DNA of 64,000 nucleotides from CAZPNX01 sp964518765 (GTDB lineage: Bacteria > Edwardsbacteria > AC1 > EtOH8): assembly GCA_964518765.1 (NCBI GenBank), contig CAZFJC010000008.1, forward strand, positions 1 to 64,000, in the 5' to 3' direction. Positions 16,333 through 24,533 of the stretch are shown in pieces (the stretch's first letter is position 1; each line of letters begins with the position of its first letter). The notes below the pieces were generated by a model, which was given only the letters and a program-made list of their open reading frames with translations, was not told the origin of the DNA and did no database searches. The translations under genes were made by a program, and so were the position numbers.

Positions 16333-17781
16333 TTATAGGGTGAATGAACTAAGTATTCCTGCTTGAAGGTAGGTTTTACCTGCCCTATGGTTGATAAAAT
16401 CCTCAAATACAATATTGATGTTTCGGGATATCTGCCACCTGGCTCTCAGGGTAAGCCTTGCAAGATTGGTATTGGACTGGAGATAATCAAGCATCAGACT
16501 TTCGGCCTCCAGGTTCCAGCATCCCAGATGTCTTAACAGAAGGAGGTTAAATCCGCGTGTCCCATAGATGATGCGGTTGAAATCAGTTGAAGGGAAGTCC
16601 TGGCTGAATCGGTCTATTGGCGGAAGGTTGGGAAGGAACGATCTGGATAGAGATCCGAAAGTAAAGTGAATACGCCATCGAGCGCTTTTCAATATATCGC
16701 CGGCGGCAACCCAGCCAAAGTTCCAATCTGAAAAAAGAGGAGGATGGGAATGCGGTTTGTACAGGCCAGCCTCCAGCCTCCAATCTCTGCCCCAGGGAAG
16801 GCAGGTGATATCCAGGCCTCCCCCCTGGTGGTTCTCTATGCCCAACAGCTCCCGTTGGTTGGGATCGTAATCGGAAAAGAAGTAGTGAACACCCATGGTC
16901 AATCCGGGGAGATCTCGCTTCAGCCTGGCGGCATAGTATTCCAGGCCCTGGAATTGGCTGGCCAGCAGGAGGTCGGCTTCGGATCTATCGGCAGACAGTT
17001 CCAGCGAGAACCCCAGGATAGGAGAGTAACGATGGTCGATTAGCAGACCAATCGGGCCATACCGCAGTTGCTGGCGTCCCAACTTCAGACGCAATTCCCT
17101 CCACCTCCAGGACATCGAGGCCTGGTCGATTAAAAGAGGGCCGGCGGTAGTGAAACCGATGCCAGTGCTACCTGACGAATATTTGCCCACGCCCCAATAG
17201 CCGAAATTGCGCAGGGCTAGGAAAGCTTCAAGCCCCGGCCCGAACTTCATCTCGGTTGCCAGGGAAAGCTCCTGGGCCAGCAGTATCTTGGTCTTCTTGG
17301 GAGGCGGGCCATAGAAATCCACTTCTGCCTGGGAGACGGGCAGGCTGCCGTCCAGGCGTTCGGCGTAGAAACGAAGGCTTCCACTTAATATCGGCATTGG
17401 CCTTTGGGCCAGGAGCGAAAGGGAATCGAGCCTCCTGTCCTGTTCCTCCACCGTTTGCCTCAGCTGGAGGAACGCGATTTCGTCCCTGAGCTCCTCGGTC
17501 AACAGAAGCACCTCGGCCATCAGATCCGGCTCCAGCGCTACTCCGGCCTCCTCGATAGCCAGCATCACCTGGTTCAGAACCATGGCCGCCTCCAGGCGTG
17601 ATAACTTTTGGGATGATATCCTGGCCCGGACCGAATCCGGATATTCGGCCGCAGACAGAAGCCGATCCAAGAGCTGAGGCCAGGACAACTCCGTACCGCT
17701 GGGAGGGAGCTGGGCCGGGCAAATTGCAGCCGGGGACAACGCCAGGCCGATGAGGATGGAAAGGCTTATCAGGAGTCTCAT
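16333..17781 (-). CDS. Outer-membrane porin-like protein with SLH-like segment and coiled coil
   Basis: The 482-aa protein has a signal peptide (about 1-23), then a segment around 60-80 (LSRLEAAMVLNQVM) resembling an SLH repeat. A hydrophilic heptad region with LLTEELRDEIAFLQLRQ and EEQDRRLDSL follows (95-125). Residues 130-482 are a beta-barrel with amphipathic strands, ending in SSFTL. This plan matches SLH-coiled-coil-porins that tether the outer membrane to peptidoglycan in Deinococcus, Negativicutes and cyanobacteria. The SLH call is by pattern and needs a profile search. It lies 16 bases downstream of the next outer-membrane gene, in the same transcript. Confidence 0.65.
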   Translation of the reverse strand: MRLLISLSILIGLALSPAAICPAQLPPSGTELSWPQLLDRLLSAAEYPDSVRARISSQKLSRLEAAMVLNQVMLAIEEAGVALEPDLMAEVLLLTEELRDEIAFLQLRQTVEEQDRRLDSLSLLAQRPMPILSGSLRFYAERLDGSLPVSQAEVDFYGPPPKKTKILLAQELSLATEMKFGPGLEAFLALRNFGYWGVGKYSSGSTGIGFTTAGPLLIDQASMSWRWRELRLKLGRQQLRYGPIGLLIDHRYSPILGFSLELSADRSEADLLLASQFQGLEYYAARLKRDLPGLTMGVHYFFSDYDPNQRELLGIENHQGGGLDITCLPWGRDWRLEAGLYKPHSHPPLFSDWNFGWVAAGDILKSARWRIHFTFGSLSRSFLPNLPPIDRFSQDFPSTDFNRIIYGTRGFNLLLLRHLGCWNLEAESLMLDYLQSNTNLARLTLRARWQISRNINIVFEDFINHRAGKTYLQAGILSSFTL

Positions 17782-17797
17782 ATAGCCCTATCCTTAT

Positions 17798-19621
17798 TCA
17801 GAAGGCGAACACCAAAGTCAGGCCGGCTCCTTGGCCCCGCCATAATTCTTCGGAGCTCTCCCGGCGGAGGATAGCATACCAATACTCGGAGAGCAGGTTG
17901 AGCCTGTCACCCAGAGGCCAAGCAAGTCGGCCGATGAAACGATGGGTATGGGGGCGGCGGCTCCGGTCCCAGAGGCCGACCCATTCGGCCTCAGCGATAG
18001 GGTGGGGTCGGAGAGTGAACTGGCGATCTGGCTTGGCTCCGCGGGCCAAAGCCTCATCTGGATCCCGAGAGGCTTTCCCCAGAATATAGGAGGTGGTGAG
18101 ATCGACGCCGGTGGTGTTTTGGTCGAAGTAGAGATGACGGCCGCCAGAAGAGTAGAGCAGACTGGAAGCCATCGGGGTGAAGCCGCGGTCAATGGCAGCC
18201 ATCTGCAGAAAAACGTTCAACGGCCCGGATGCGACCAGGTCGAGGCCGGCCACCCAGGCCTGGCACCATTTGATCTCCTCGAACCAGGAGGACTCGCTGG
18301 GACGATATCGGGCATACTCGGCCGCCAGCTGTCGGGAGCCAAGCCTGAGATAGAAGTCGCCGCCGAAGCCACGCTCAGAGGCTATGCCCGAGGCCAGCCA
18401 GGTTCCGCCCAACGCCAGCCGATCCAGGTCCAGGCTTAGACGACCCGCATAATAATCGTCCACCGAGATAAAGAACCTCCTGAAGGGGTAATTCATCGAA
18501 CTTTGTCGCGAGGCCACGGCTGAGAGCTCCAGCTTCCGGCCGAAGAGTCCGAGATCGAGGCTGGCGCCCTCGAAAGCGTCGTTGATGTTGTCCGCCAACA
18601 GCCCTAATCGGTCTAAGACGAAATAGAGCCGCCCCAGGGAGGCCCTGGCCCAGGGCCAAGGTTCCAGCTGAAGGCAGGCCTCGTCCAACGACAGGGCCAG
18701 TCCTTGGCTATAATCCGCAGCCGTGATCCGGTCGGTCCTGAGCCCCAACTGTATTCTGAATGACGATGGGCGAACAGGCTCCATCGACATTCTTACCTCC
18801 TGGCTCAATAGCGGCTGGGTGCTGGGTATGGTTTTCTGGGCCGAGACGATGTATTTAGCCTTGAGGGAAATGGCGGGCTTCAGCTGAAGGCGATGGATAG
18901 CTATGGCCATTGAGTCGGACAAGGATTGCGCCTCCTGGATCAATGTCCTCGGGTCCAACAAATAGCCAGAGCTGTCTGGCCTCTGAGCCAGGGCCAAGCC
19001 GGGCAGAATGGCAGCTGCGATCAAAAACAAGGCCAAGGTAGCGGCAGCCTCTCTCCACCCGGCTTGGACCTTGAGGCCGCCATTCTCCGACGCCAGGTCC
19101 CGGGCTTTTAGGCAGCCCGGCATGGCCGGGCCAGGCTTATCTAGGCGCTGGGGGCAGGAGCCGTTGAGGCAGCGGACGGTGCCGCGAAGATCGTCCAGTG
19201 AACGTTGCCTCCCCTGATTTTTAAAGTTTAGTTTCAACGCTTCGGCGGGATGACCACATTTGAAGGGTACGCCAGCCAGGAGGGGGAAGGGGTCCGCCGG
19301 TCCAGTGAGGCGGCCGCCTTTCTGGGAAAAAGCCAGGGCATTCTGGGCCAGGGCTGTTAGATGGTCGGCTACCCGGTAACGGAGAACGGCATCCAGCCTG
19401 GCGGCATGAGCCTGGCCGCAGAGGCTGCCGGGCACCTCGGAAAGCCGGCGGATCTTCAGGATCTTCCCTCCCAGCCTGCTGATGACGCTTTCCGCCACCA
19501 GGCCGGCCAACCGGAAGGTAAGGGCCAAAGGCTCGACTGCGTTTCCCGGGGTGCCCCCAGGGGCCTTAATTCTCTCCCTTATATGATTGGGCGAAAAGCT
19601 CATAGGTTTTAATGCCGTCAT
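17798..19621 (-). CDS. Outer-membrane beta-barrel protein with unusual 200-residue N-terminal extension
   Basis: The C-terminal ~390 residues look like an outer-membrane barrel (amphipathic strands, ending LTLVFAF). Just before it, TLALFLIAAAILPGLALAQ looks like a signal-peptide core, but it begins near residue 195 rather than at the N-terminus. The preceding ~190 residues are hydrophilic and have coding-like G/C third positions. They carry several Cys (KCGHPAEAL, RCLNGSCPQ, MPGCLKA) that could bind metal. I do not recognise that part. ATG 19621 is used; TTG 19651 and ATG 19606 are alternatives. It may be a fusion, a misread gene boundary with a lost stop, or a real type II membrane arrangement. 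Confidence 0.6.
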   Translation of the reverse strand: MTALKPMSFSPNHIRERIKAPGGTPGNAVEPLALTFRLAGLVAESVISRLGGKILKIRRLSEVPGSLCGQAHAARLDAVLRYRVADHLTALAQNALAFSQKGGRLTGPADPFPLLAGVPFKCGHPAEALKLNFKNQGRQRSLDDLRGTVRCLNGSCPQRLDKPGPAMPGCLKARDLASENGGLKVQAGWREAAATLALFLIAAAILPGLALAQRPDSSGYLLDPRTLIQEAQSLSDSMAIAIHRLQLKPAISLKAKYIVSAQKTIPSTQPLLSQEVRMSMEPVRPSSFRIQLGLRTDRITAADYSQGLALSLDEACLQLEPWPWARASLGRLYFVLDRLGLLADNINDAFEGASLDLGLFGRKLELSAVASRQSSMNYPFRRFFISVDDYYAGRLSLDLDRLALGGTWLASGIASERGFGGDFYLRLGSRQLAAEYARYRPSESSWFEEIKWCQAWVAGLDLVASGPLNVFLQMAAIDRGFTPMASSLLYSSGGRHLYFDQNTTGVDLTTSYILGKASRDPDEALARGAKPDRQFTLRPHPIAEAEWVGLWDRSRRPHTHRFIGRLAWPLGDRLNLLSEYWYAILRRESSEELWRGQGAGLTLVFAF

Positions 19622-19676
19622 TATTTTAGTCGCTGAGTCAAAAAAAAGCAAGGGAAAACGGAGATAAGATTATAAA

Positions 19677-19704
19677 AGCAGCCCAGCCTTGAGGCCGGGC
19701 TGCT
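19677..19704 (-). terminator. Terminator of clpB
   Basis: On the minus strand AGCAGCCCGGCC-TCAA-GGCTGGGCTGCT (one mismatch) is followed by TTTTATA, 22 bases after the clpB stop. Confidence 0.85.
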
Positions 19705-19725
19705 GCGTTTAACAACTTTATCCGC

Positions 19726-22302
19726 TTAACTCTTGGAGAATACAATCTCGCCCCTCTGGGCATCCGCCTGGATCACGTCCCCCTCCCGAAACTCGCCCTC
19801 CAGTATCCTCATCGATAATGGGTCCTGCAACAGCCGCTGGATGGTGCGCTTCAGCGGCCGGGCGCCGAAGGCCGGGTCGAAGCCCTCGCTGGCCAAAAGC
19901 TCTTTGGCCTTGTCGGTCACCTCCAGCTTTATCTTTCGGTCTTCCAGCCGCCTTATCAGATGGCCCAGCTGGATGTTGACGATGGCCTTGATGTGCCCCC
20001 GATCCAAGCGGCGGAAGATGACGGTCTCGTCCACCCGGTTGAGGAACTCGGGCCTGAAATGCTGGCGCATGGCCCCCAGCACCAGCTCCCGCATCTTGGC
20101 CTCGTCGTCCAGCTCCTGGATGAACTGGGAGCCGATGTTGGAGGTCATGATGACCACCGCGTTGCGGAAGTCCACCGTCCGGCCCTGGCCGTCGGTCAGC
20201 CGGCCGTCGTCCAACACCTGCAGCAGGGCGTTGAAAACGTCGTGGTGGGCCTTCTCGATCTCGTCGAACAATATGACGCAGTAGGGCCGGCGGCGGACGG
20301 CCTCGGTCAGCTGGCCGCCCTCGTCGTAGCCGACGTAGCCCGGAGGGGCGCCGATCAGCCGGGAGACGGTGTGCTTCTCCATATACTCGGACATGTCCAG
20401 CCGCACCATGGCCCGCTCGTCGTCGAATAAAAATTCGGCCAGGGCCCGGGCCAGCTCGGTCTTGCCGACTCCGGTGGGGCCCAGGAAGATAAACGATCCG
20501 ATGGGCCTATTGGGATCGGACAGCCCGGCCCGGGAGCGTCGCACCGCGTTGGATACGGCTACCAGGGCGTCGTCCTGGCCCACTACCCGCTGTCTGAGGC
20601 GCTCCTCCATGCGAACCAGCTTGGCGGTCTCGCCCTCCATCATTCTCGAGACGGGGATGCCGGTCCACTTGGCCACCACCTCGGCGATGTCCTCGTCGTC
20701 CACCTCCTCCTTGAGGAACTTCTGCTGTTTCTGCAGTTCGGCCAGTTTCGCGTTCTCAGCTTCGAGCTCCTTCTGGAGGGTTGCCAAGGTCCCATATCGC
20801 AGCTCGGCCACCTTGTCGTAGTCACCCTTCTTCTCGGCCTGGTGCTCGGCCGTCTTGGCCTGTTCGATCCTTTCCTTGACTTCTGATATCTTCTTGATGG
20901 CCGCCTTTTCGTTCTGCCAGTGGGCCTTCATAGAGGCCGATCGCTCCTTGAGGTCCGAGAGCTCGCCCTCCAATTTTTGAAGCCGTTCCTTGGAGGCGGG
21001 GTCTCTCTCCTTCCTGAGGGCGGTGCGCTCGATCTCGCACTGCATGATGGCCCGCTCCACCTGGTCGATCTCGGTGGGCAGGCTGTCGATCTCTATCCGC
21101 AGGCGGGAGGCGGACTCGTCCACCAGGTCCACCGCCTTGTCGGGCAGGAAGCGGTCGGCGATGTAGCGGTGCGACAGCACGGCGGCGGCCACCAGAGCCG
21201 AATCTTTTATCCTTACCTGGTGGTGCAGCTCGTAGCGTTCCTTGAGGCCGCGGAGGATGGCGATGGTGTCCTCGACCGAGGGCTCCAGCACCATCACCGG
21301 GGCCAGGCGGCGCTCCAGGGCCGGGTCCTTCTCTATATTCTTTCTGTACTCATCCAGCGTGGTCGCCCCCACCATCCGCAGCTCGCCGCGGGCCAAAGCG
21401 GGTTTGAGCATGTTGGAGGCGTCCATGGCGCCCTCGGCCTTGCCGGCCCCCACCAGAGTGTGGAGCTCGTCGATGAACAGGATCACCGATCCAGCGGCGG
21501 CCTCGATCTCCTTGAGGACCGCCTTCAATCGCTCCTCAAACTCGCCGCGGAACTTGGCCCCGGCGATCAGGGCTCCCAGGTCCAGGGCCACCACCCTCTT
21601 GTTTTTGAGGGTCTCGGGGACGTCGCCGGCAGAGACGCGCTGAGCCAAACCCTCGACGATGGCGGTCTTGCCCACGCCGGGCTCGCCTATCAGTACCGGG
21701 TTGTTCTTGGTGCGCCTGGAGAGCACCTGGATCACCCGGCGGATCTCGTCGTCCCGGCCGATGACCGGGTCCAGCCTGCCCTTGCGGGCCAGGTCGGTGA
21801 GGTCCCTGCTATATTTTGATAGGGCCTGGTACTTGCCCTCGGGGTCCTGGTCGGTGACCCGTTGGCTGCCGCGCACCGAGACCAGGGCCTTCAAGACGGA
21901 GTCGCGAGTTATGCCGGAGTTCCTGAGTATCTGAGAGGCCTTGGATTGCTCCTCCACTAAGGCTAAAAGCAGGTGCTCTCCGGAGACGTATTCGTCCTTC
22001 ATTCGCTCCGACTCGGAAAGGGCCTTCTGCAGGACCTTGTTGAGGGCGGCCGAAAGATAGGGCGGTCCGCCACCGCCGTAGACTTTGGGGATGGCGGCTA
22101 CGGCCTCGTCGGCCCGGTCCTTCAAAAGCGACGGATTGGCCCCCAGCTTCTGCAGGATAGGGACGGCCACGCCCTCGGGCTGGTCCAAAAGAGCGGCCAA
22201 AAGGTGCTCCGGCGCTATCTCCTGCTGGCTGTGGCCCGAGGCCAGTTGGGAGGCGGCCTCCAGGGCCTCCTGGGACTTGACGGTGAACTTGTCTAATCGC
22301 AT
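19726..22302 (-). CDS. clpB: ATP-dependent disaggregase ClpB
   Basis: This hexameric AAA+ chaperone dissolves protein aggregates with DnaK. The 858-aa length is almost that of E. coli ClpB (857). The N-terminal Clp-N repeat domain (1-145) is present. NBD1 has GEPGVGKTA (about 205-213), a ClpB-type coiled-coil middle domain spans about 400-530, and NBD2 has GPTGVGKTE (about 605-613) with sensor motifs. The C-terminus lacks the ClpP-binding loop seen in ClpA/X. The promoter is an ordinary sigma-70 type with a ~70-base leader; I see no CIRCE inverted repeat. Confidence 0.97.
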   Translation of the reverse strand: MRLDKFTVKSQEALEAASQLASGHSQQEIAPEHLLAALLDQPEGVAVPILQKLGANPSLLKDRADEAVAAIPKVYGGGGPPYLSAALNKVLQKALSESERMKDEYVSGEHLLLALVEEQSKASQILRNSGITRDSVLKALVSVRGSQRVTDQDPEGKYQALSKYSRDLTDLARKGRLDPVIGRDDEIRRVIQVLSRRTKNNPVLIGEPGVGKTAIVEGLAQRVSAGDVPETLKNKRVVALDLGALIAGAKFRGEFEERLKAVLKEIEAAAGSVILFIDELHTLVGAGKAEGAMDASNMLKPALARGELRMVGATTLDEYRKNIEKDPALERRLAPVMVLEPSVEDTIAILRGLKERYELHHQVRIKDSALVAAAVLSHRYIADRFLPDKAVDLVDESASRLRIEIDSLPTEIDQVERAIMQCEIERTALRKERDPASKERLQKLEGELSDLKERSASMKAHWQNEKAAIKKISEVKERIEQAKTAEHQAEKKGDYDKVAELRYGTLATLQKELEAENAKLAELQKQQKFLKEEVDDEDIAEVVAKWTGIPVSRMMEGETAKLVRMEERLRQRVVGQDDALVAVSNAVRRSRAGLSDPNRPIGSFIFLGPTGVGKTELARALAEFLFDDERAMVRLDMSEYMEKHTVSRLIGAPPGYVGYDEGGQLTEAVRRRPYCVILFDEIEKAHHDVFNALLQVLDDGRLTDGQGRTVDFRNAVVIMTSNIGSQFIQELDDEAKMRELVLGAMRQHFRPEFLNRVDETVIFRRLDRGHIKAIVNIQLGHLIRRLEDRKIKLEVTDKAKELLASEGFDPAFGARPLKRTIQRLLQDPLSMRILEGEFREGDVIQADAQRGEIVFSKS

Positions 22303-22376
22303 GTCAATATCTCGATTGTTCTTGGAGGGGCTGGTGAATAATCCGGGATGGGGCGGTCAGCCGAACCCCGTTTCAT

Positions 22377-22405
22377 AATATAACCAAGGTTGAATGGCTT
22401 GTCAA
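22377..22405 (-). promoter_or_regulatory. Sigma-70 promoter of clpB
   Basis: On the minus strand TTGACA (22400-22405) and TATATT (22377-22382) are exactly 17 bp apart. There is no sigma-32-type CCCCAT box in the canonical place. Confidence 0.75.
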
Positions 22406-22420
22406 GGGTGAAAAATAGTG

Positions 22421-22447
22421 TTGACAACGGGGTGGAAATGGTATAAT
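22421..22447 (+). promoter_or_regulatory. Promoter of the DUF4389 gene
   Basis: Perfect TTGACA (22421-22426) and perfect TATAAT (22442-22447) are only 15 bp apart, shorter than optimal. It is divergent from the clpB promoter. Confidence 0.6.
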
Positions 22448-22495
22448 ATTTCATTAATTCCCTAACCCGCCACCTTCAAAAATAAGGAGAGGAAG

Positions 22496-22798
22496 ATGCC
22501 AGACTATCCGGCAAAAGTCAGCGTGGACTATCCCGCGTCCCTGTCCCGGGGCAAGCTGCTGCTTCGGACCTTCTTCGGCTGGATCTACGTGGGCATCCCC
22601 CACGGGGTCTGCCTGGGACTCTATGGCATCGCCGCCAGCTTCGTGATGTTCATCGCCTGGTGGGCGGTGCTGTTCACCGGCAAGTACCCCAAGGGCATGT
22701 TCGACTTCGTGCTGGGCTATTTCCGCTGGGGGATGAGGGTGGGGGCCTATATGGGCTTCATGACCGACATCTACCCCCCGTTCTCGGGCAAGGAATAG
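22496..22798 (+). CDS. DUF4389 domain membrane protein
   Basis: The 100-aa protein has the family pattern: Tyr/Pro-rich start (YPAKVSVDYPASLSRGK), then two hydrophobic helices (FFGWIYVGIPHGVCLGLYG and FVMFIAWWAVLFTG). The conserved YPKGMFDFVLGYFRW and the DIYPPF motif near the end follow. It is an inner-membrane protein of unknown function. GGAGAGG provides a ribosome site. It is followed by a strong terminator, so it is monocistronic. Confidence 0.85.
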   Translation: MPDYPAKVSVDYPASLSRGKLLLRTFFGWIYVGIPHGVCLGLYGIAASFVMFIAWWAVLFTGKYPKGMFDFVLGYFRWGMRVGAYMGFMTDIYPPFSGKE

Positions 22799-22813
22799 GC
22801 CGATACGATCGGT

Positions 22814-22841
22814 ACAAAGCCCCGCTTTGGCGGGGCTTTGT
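22814..22841 (+). terminator. Intrinsic terminator after the DUF4389 gene
   Basis: A 12-bp perfect stem acaaagccccgc/gcggggctttgt with a TTTG loop lies 15 bases after the stop. The U-tract is contained in the 3' arm. Confidence 0.8.
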
Positions 22842-22898
22842 CGTAAAAGGGAGATAGGCCGGCAATAAAAACACAAGGGCTCCGTCTAAGAAAAAGCC

Positions 22899-24479
22899 AT
22901 GAGATTCATCAACATTCTCTGCCTGTCGCTGGCCATATCGACTCCGGCTTTGGCCGCCGACGGCATACCGCTGCTGCGCTGGGCCGGGCCGCCCGGCAGC
23001 CGCCCCGAAACCCGGGCCGAATGGCTGGCCGAAAACCCCGAGGGGCCATTCCTCTGTCTGCCGGCCTCCGGCGGGGACGGCCGCGCGCCCGGTGACTCCG
23101 GCGCGGTGGCCGTCATCGTCCAGCAAAGCATCGCCTCGGCCCTTACACCCTCGCTGGCCCAGCTGTCGGCCAACCTCGGGGGCGAGGGCTACGACGTTCT
23201 GCAGAGAGATGTCTCCGGCGGGACGCCCCAGGACCTGAGGTTTCTGCTGCAGCACCTGCGCGACAGCGCCGCCATCGAAGGAGCGCTGCTCATCGGGAAC
23301 CTGCCGGTACCCTGGTTCCAGGTGGAGGACGATTTTCAAACCTACGGCTACGCCGAATGGCCGTGTGACCTCTACTATATGGACCTTGACGGACAGTGGC
23401 TGGACACCATCAGCCATGCCAGTGGCGGCTGGGCGGCAGGCAGCGACGGCATATTCGACGTGCACCAGGGGGAGATGACGCCGGAGATATTCGTAGGGCG
23501 GCTGACGACCACCGGAATGGGCACCGACACCGTCCTCCTCAAAAACTACTTCCTCAAGGACAACGCCTACCGCCGCGACAGCATCGCCCTGGAGCGCCGG
23601 GCCCTGGTTTTCGTGGACGACGACTGGGAGCCCTGGGGGCCGTGGTGGGCCGACGACGTGGCCCAGCTCTATCCCGACACCGCCGATTTCTTCGATCCCA
23701 ACGAAACTCGGGCATCGCTATATCGAGGCCAGCTGGACACGGCCCGGGCCTGGGTGTCGCTCTTTGCCCACTCCTCCCCCGGCCTGCACCAGTTCGCTTA
23801 CGACAGCGGCAGCTCCCACGACTACTACTATTCGACCGAATATACCAGCCAGGACCCGCCGGCCAACTTCTATAACTTTTTCTGCTGCTCGTTCGGCCGC
23901 TACACCACCGGCGGTTACGGGGCGGGGCGCTCCGTGTTCACCCAAAGCCACGGGCTGGGGGCCATAGCCTCGACCAAGACCGGCAGCATGCTGGAGTTCA
24001 CCCCCTTCTACCAGAGCCTAGCCCAGGGGAAAAGCCTGGGGCAGGCCTTCGGCGATTGGTTCGAACACATCACCCAGGATGGAGTCACCTTCGACGAGCT
24101 GTGCTGGCATTACGGCATGACGCTTTTGGGCGACCCGTTCCTGAGGCCGGCCGGCCACCTGATGGGAGTCACCGGACGCCATCAGGCGGAAGCGGCTGGG
24201 CAACAGCTGAGCATGATGCCTATTCGCCCCAATCCCGCCAGGGATGGGGCGGCTATGGTGCTGAAAGCGGAATTTTCCGGGAGGCTCTCTTTGTCGGTCT
24301 ACGACCTGGCAGGCAGAAAACTAAGGACAATCTTTTCCGGACAGGTGAGATCCGGCGTTCATCGGTGGGAGTGGGACCTGAGGGACGATGCCGGCCGGAG
24401 GGTGCCGGGAGGCGTTTATTTTTGTCGAGCCAGCGCCGCCGGGGGAAGTTCCACGGCCAGGGTGACGGTCCTTAGATAA
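22899..24479 (+). CDS. Secreted gingipain-like (C25) cysteine peptidase with C-terminal sorting tail
   Basis: The 526-aa protein has a signal peptide (1-20). The C25-like core shows the LLIGN and EIFVGRLTT segments, a candidate catalytic His in LFAHSSPG (about residue 290) and Cys in FCCSFGRY (about 328-329), then LLGDPFLRP typical of C25 enzymes. The last ~80 residues (RPNPARDGAAMVL to RVTVLR) are the FlgD/type-A-like tail. Gingipain-type enzymes cleave after Arg or Lys; specificity here is unknown. No strong promoter or Shine-Dalgarno is visible. It is the third secreted cysteine peptidase in 24 kb. Confidence 0.82.
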   Translation: MRFINILCLSLAISTPALAADGIPLLRWAGPPGSRPETRAEWLAENPEGPFLCLPASGGDGRAPGDSGAVAVIVQQSIASALTPSLAQLSANLGGEGYDVLQRDVSGGTPQDLRFLLQHLRDSAAIEGALLIGNLPVPWFQVEDDFQTYGYAEWPCDLYYMDLDGQWLDTISHASGGWAAGSDGIFDVHQGEMTPEIFVGRLTTTGMGTDTVLLKNYFLKDNAYRRDSIALERRALVFVDDDWEPWGPWWADDVAQLYPDTADFFDPNETRASLYRGQLDTARAWVSLFAHSSPGLHQFAYDSGSSHDYYYSTEYTSQDPPANFYNFFCCSFGRYTTGGYGAGRSVFTQSHGLGAIASTKTGSMLEFTPFYQSLAQGKSLGQAFGDWFEHITQDGVTFDELCWHYGMTLLGDPFLRPAGHLMGVTGRHQAEAAGQQLSMMPIRPNPARDGAAMVLKAEFSGRLSLSVYDLAGRKLRTIFSGQVRSGVHRWEWDLRDDAGRRVPGGVYFCRASAAGGSSTARVTVLR

Positions 24480-24500
24480 ACCAAAGCTGTAGGCAATCGA

Positions 24501-24533
24501 GAAGGCCGAGCGTCAGCCCAGCCTTCCTTTTTT
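24501..24533 (+). terminator. Terminator of the C25 gene embedded in the 3' end of capA
   Basis: GAAGGC (24501-24506) pairs with GCCTTC (24521-24526), followed by CTTTTTT. The U-tract overlaps the last codons of the convergent capA gene, where it encodes Lys-Lys. Confidence 0.65.

Noticed and set aside
20920..21819. 299-codon plus-strand frame inside clpB
   Set aside because: Opposite strand of a highly conserved gene, composition typical of antisense shadow.
22303..22376. CIRCE or sigma-32 control of clpB
   Set aside because: No inverted repeat with 9-base spacing or CCCCAT-type -10 was found; a good sigma-70 promoter is present.
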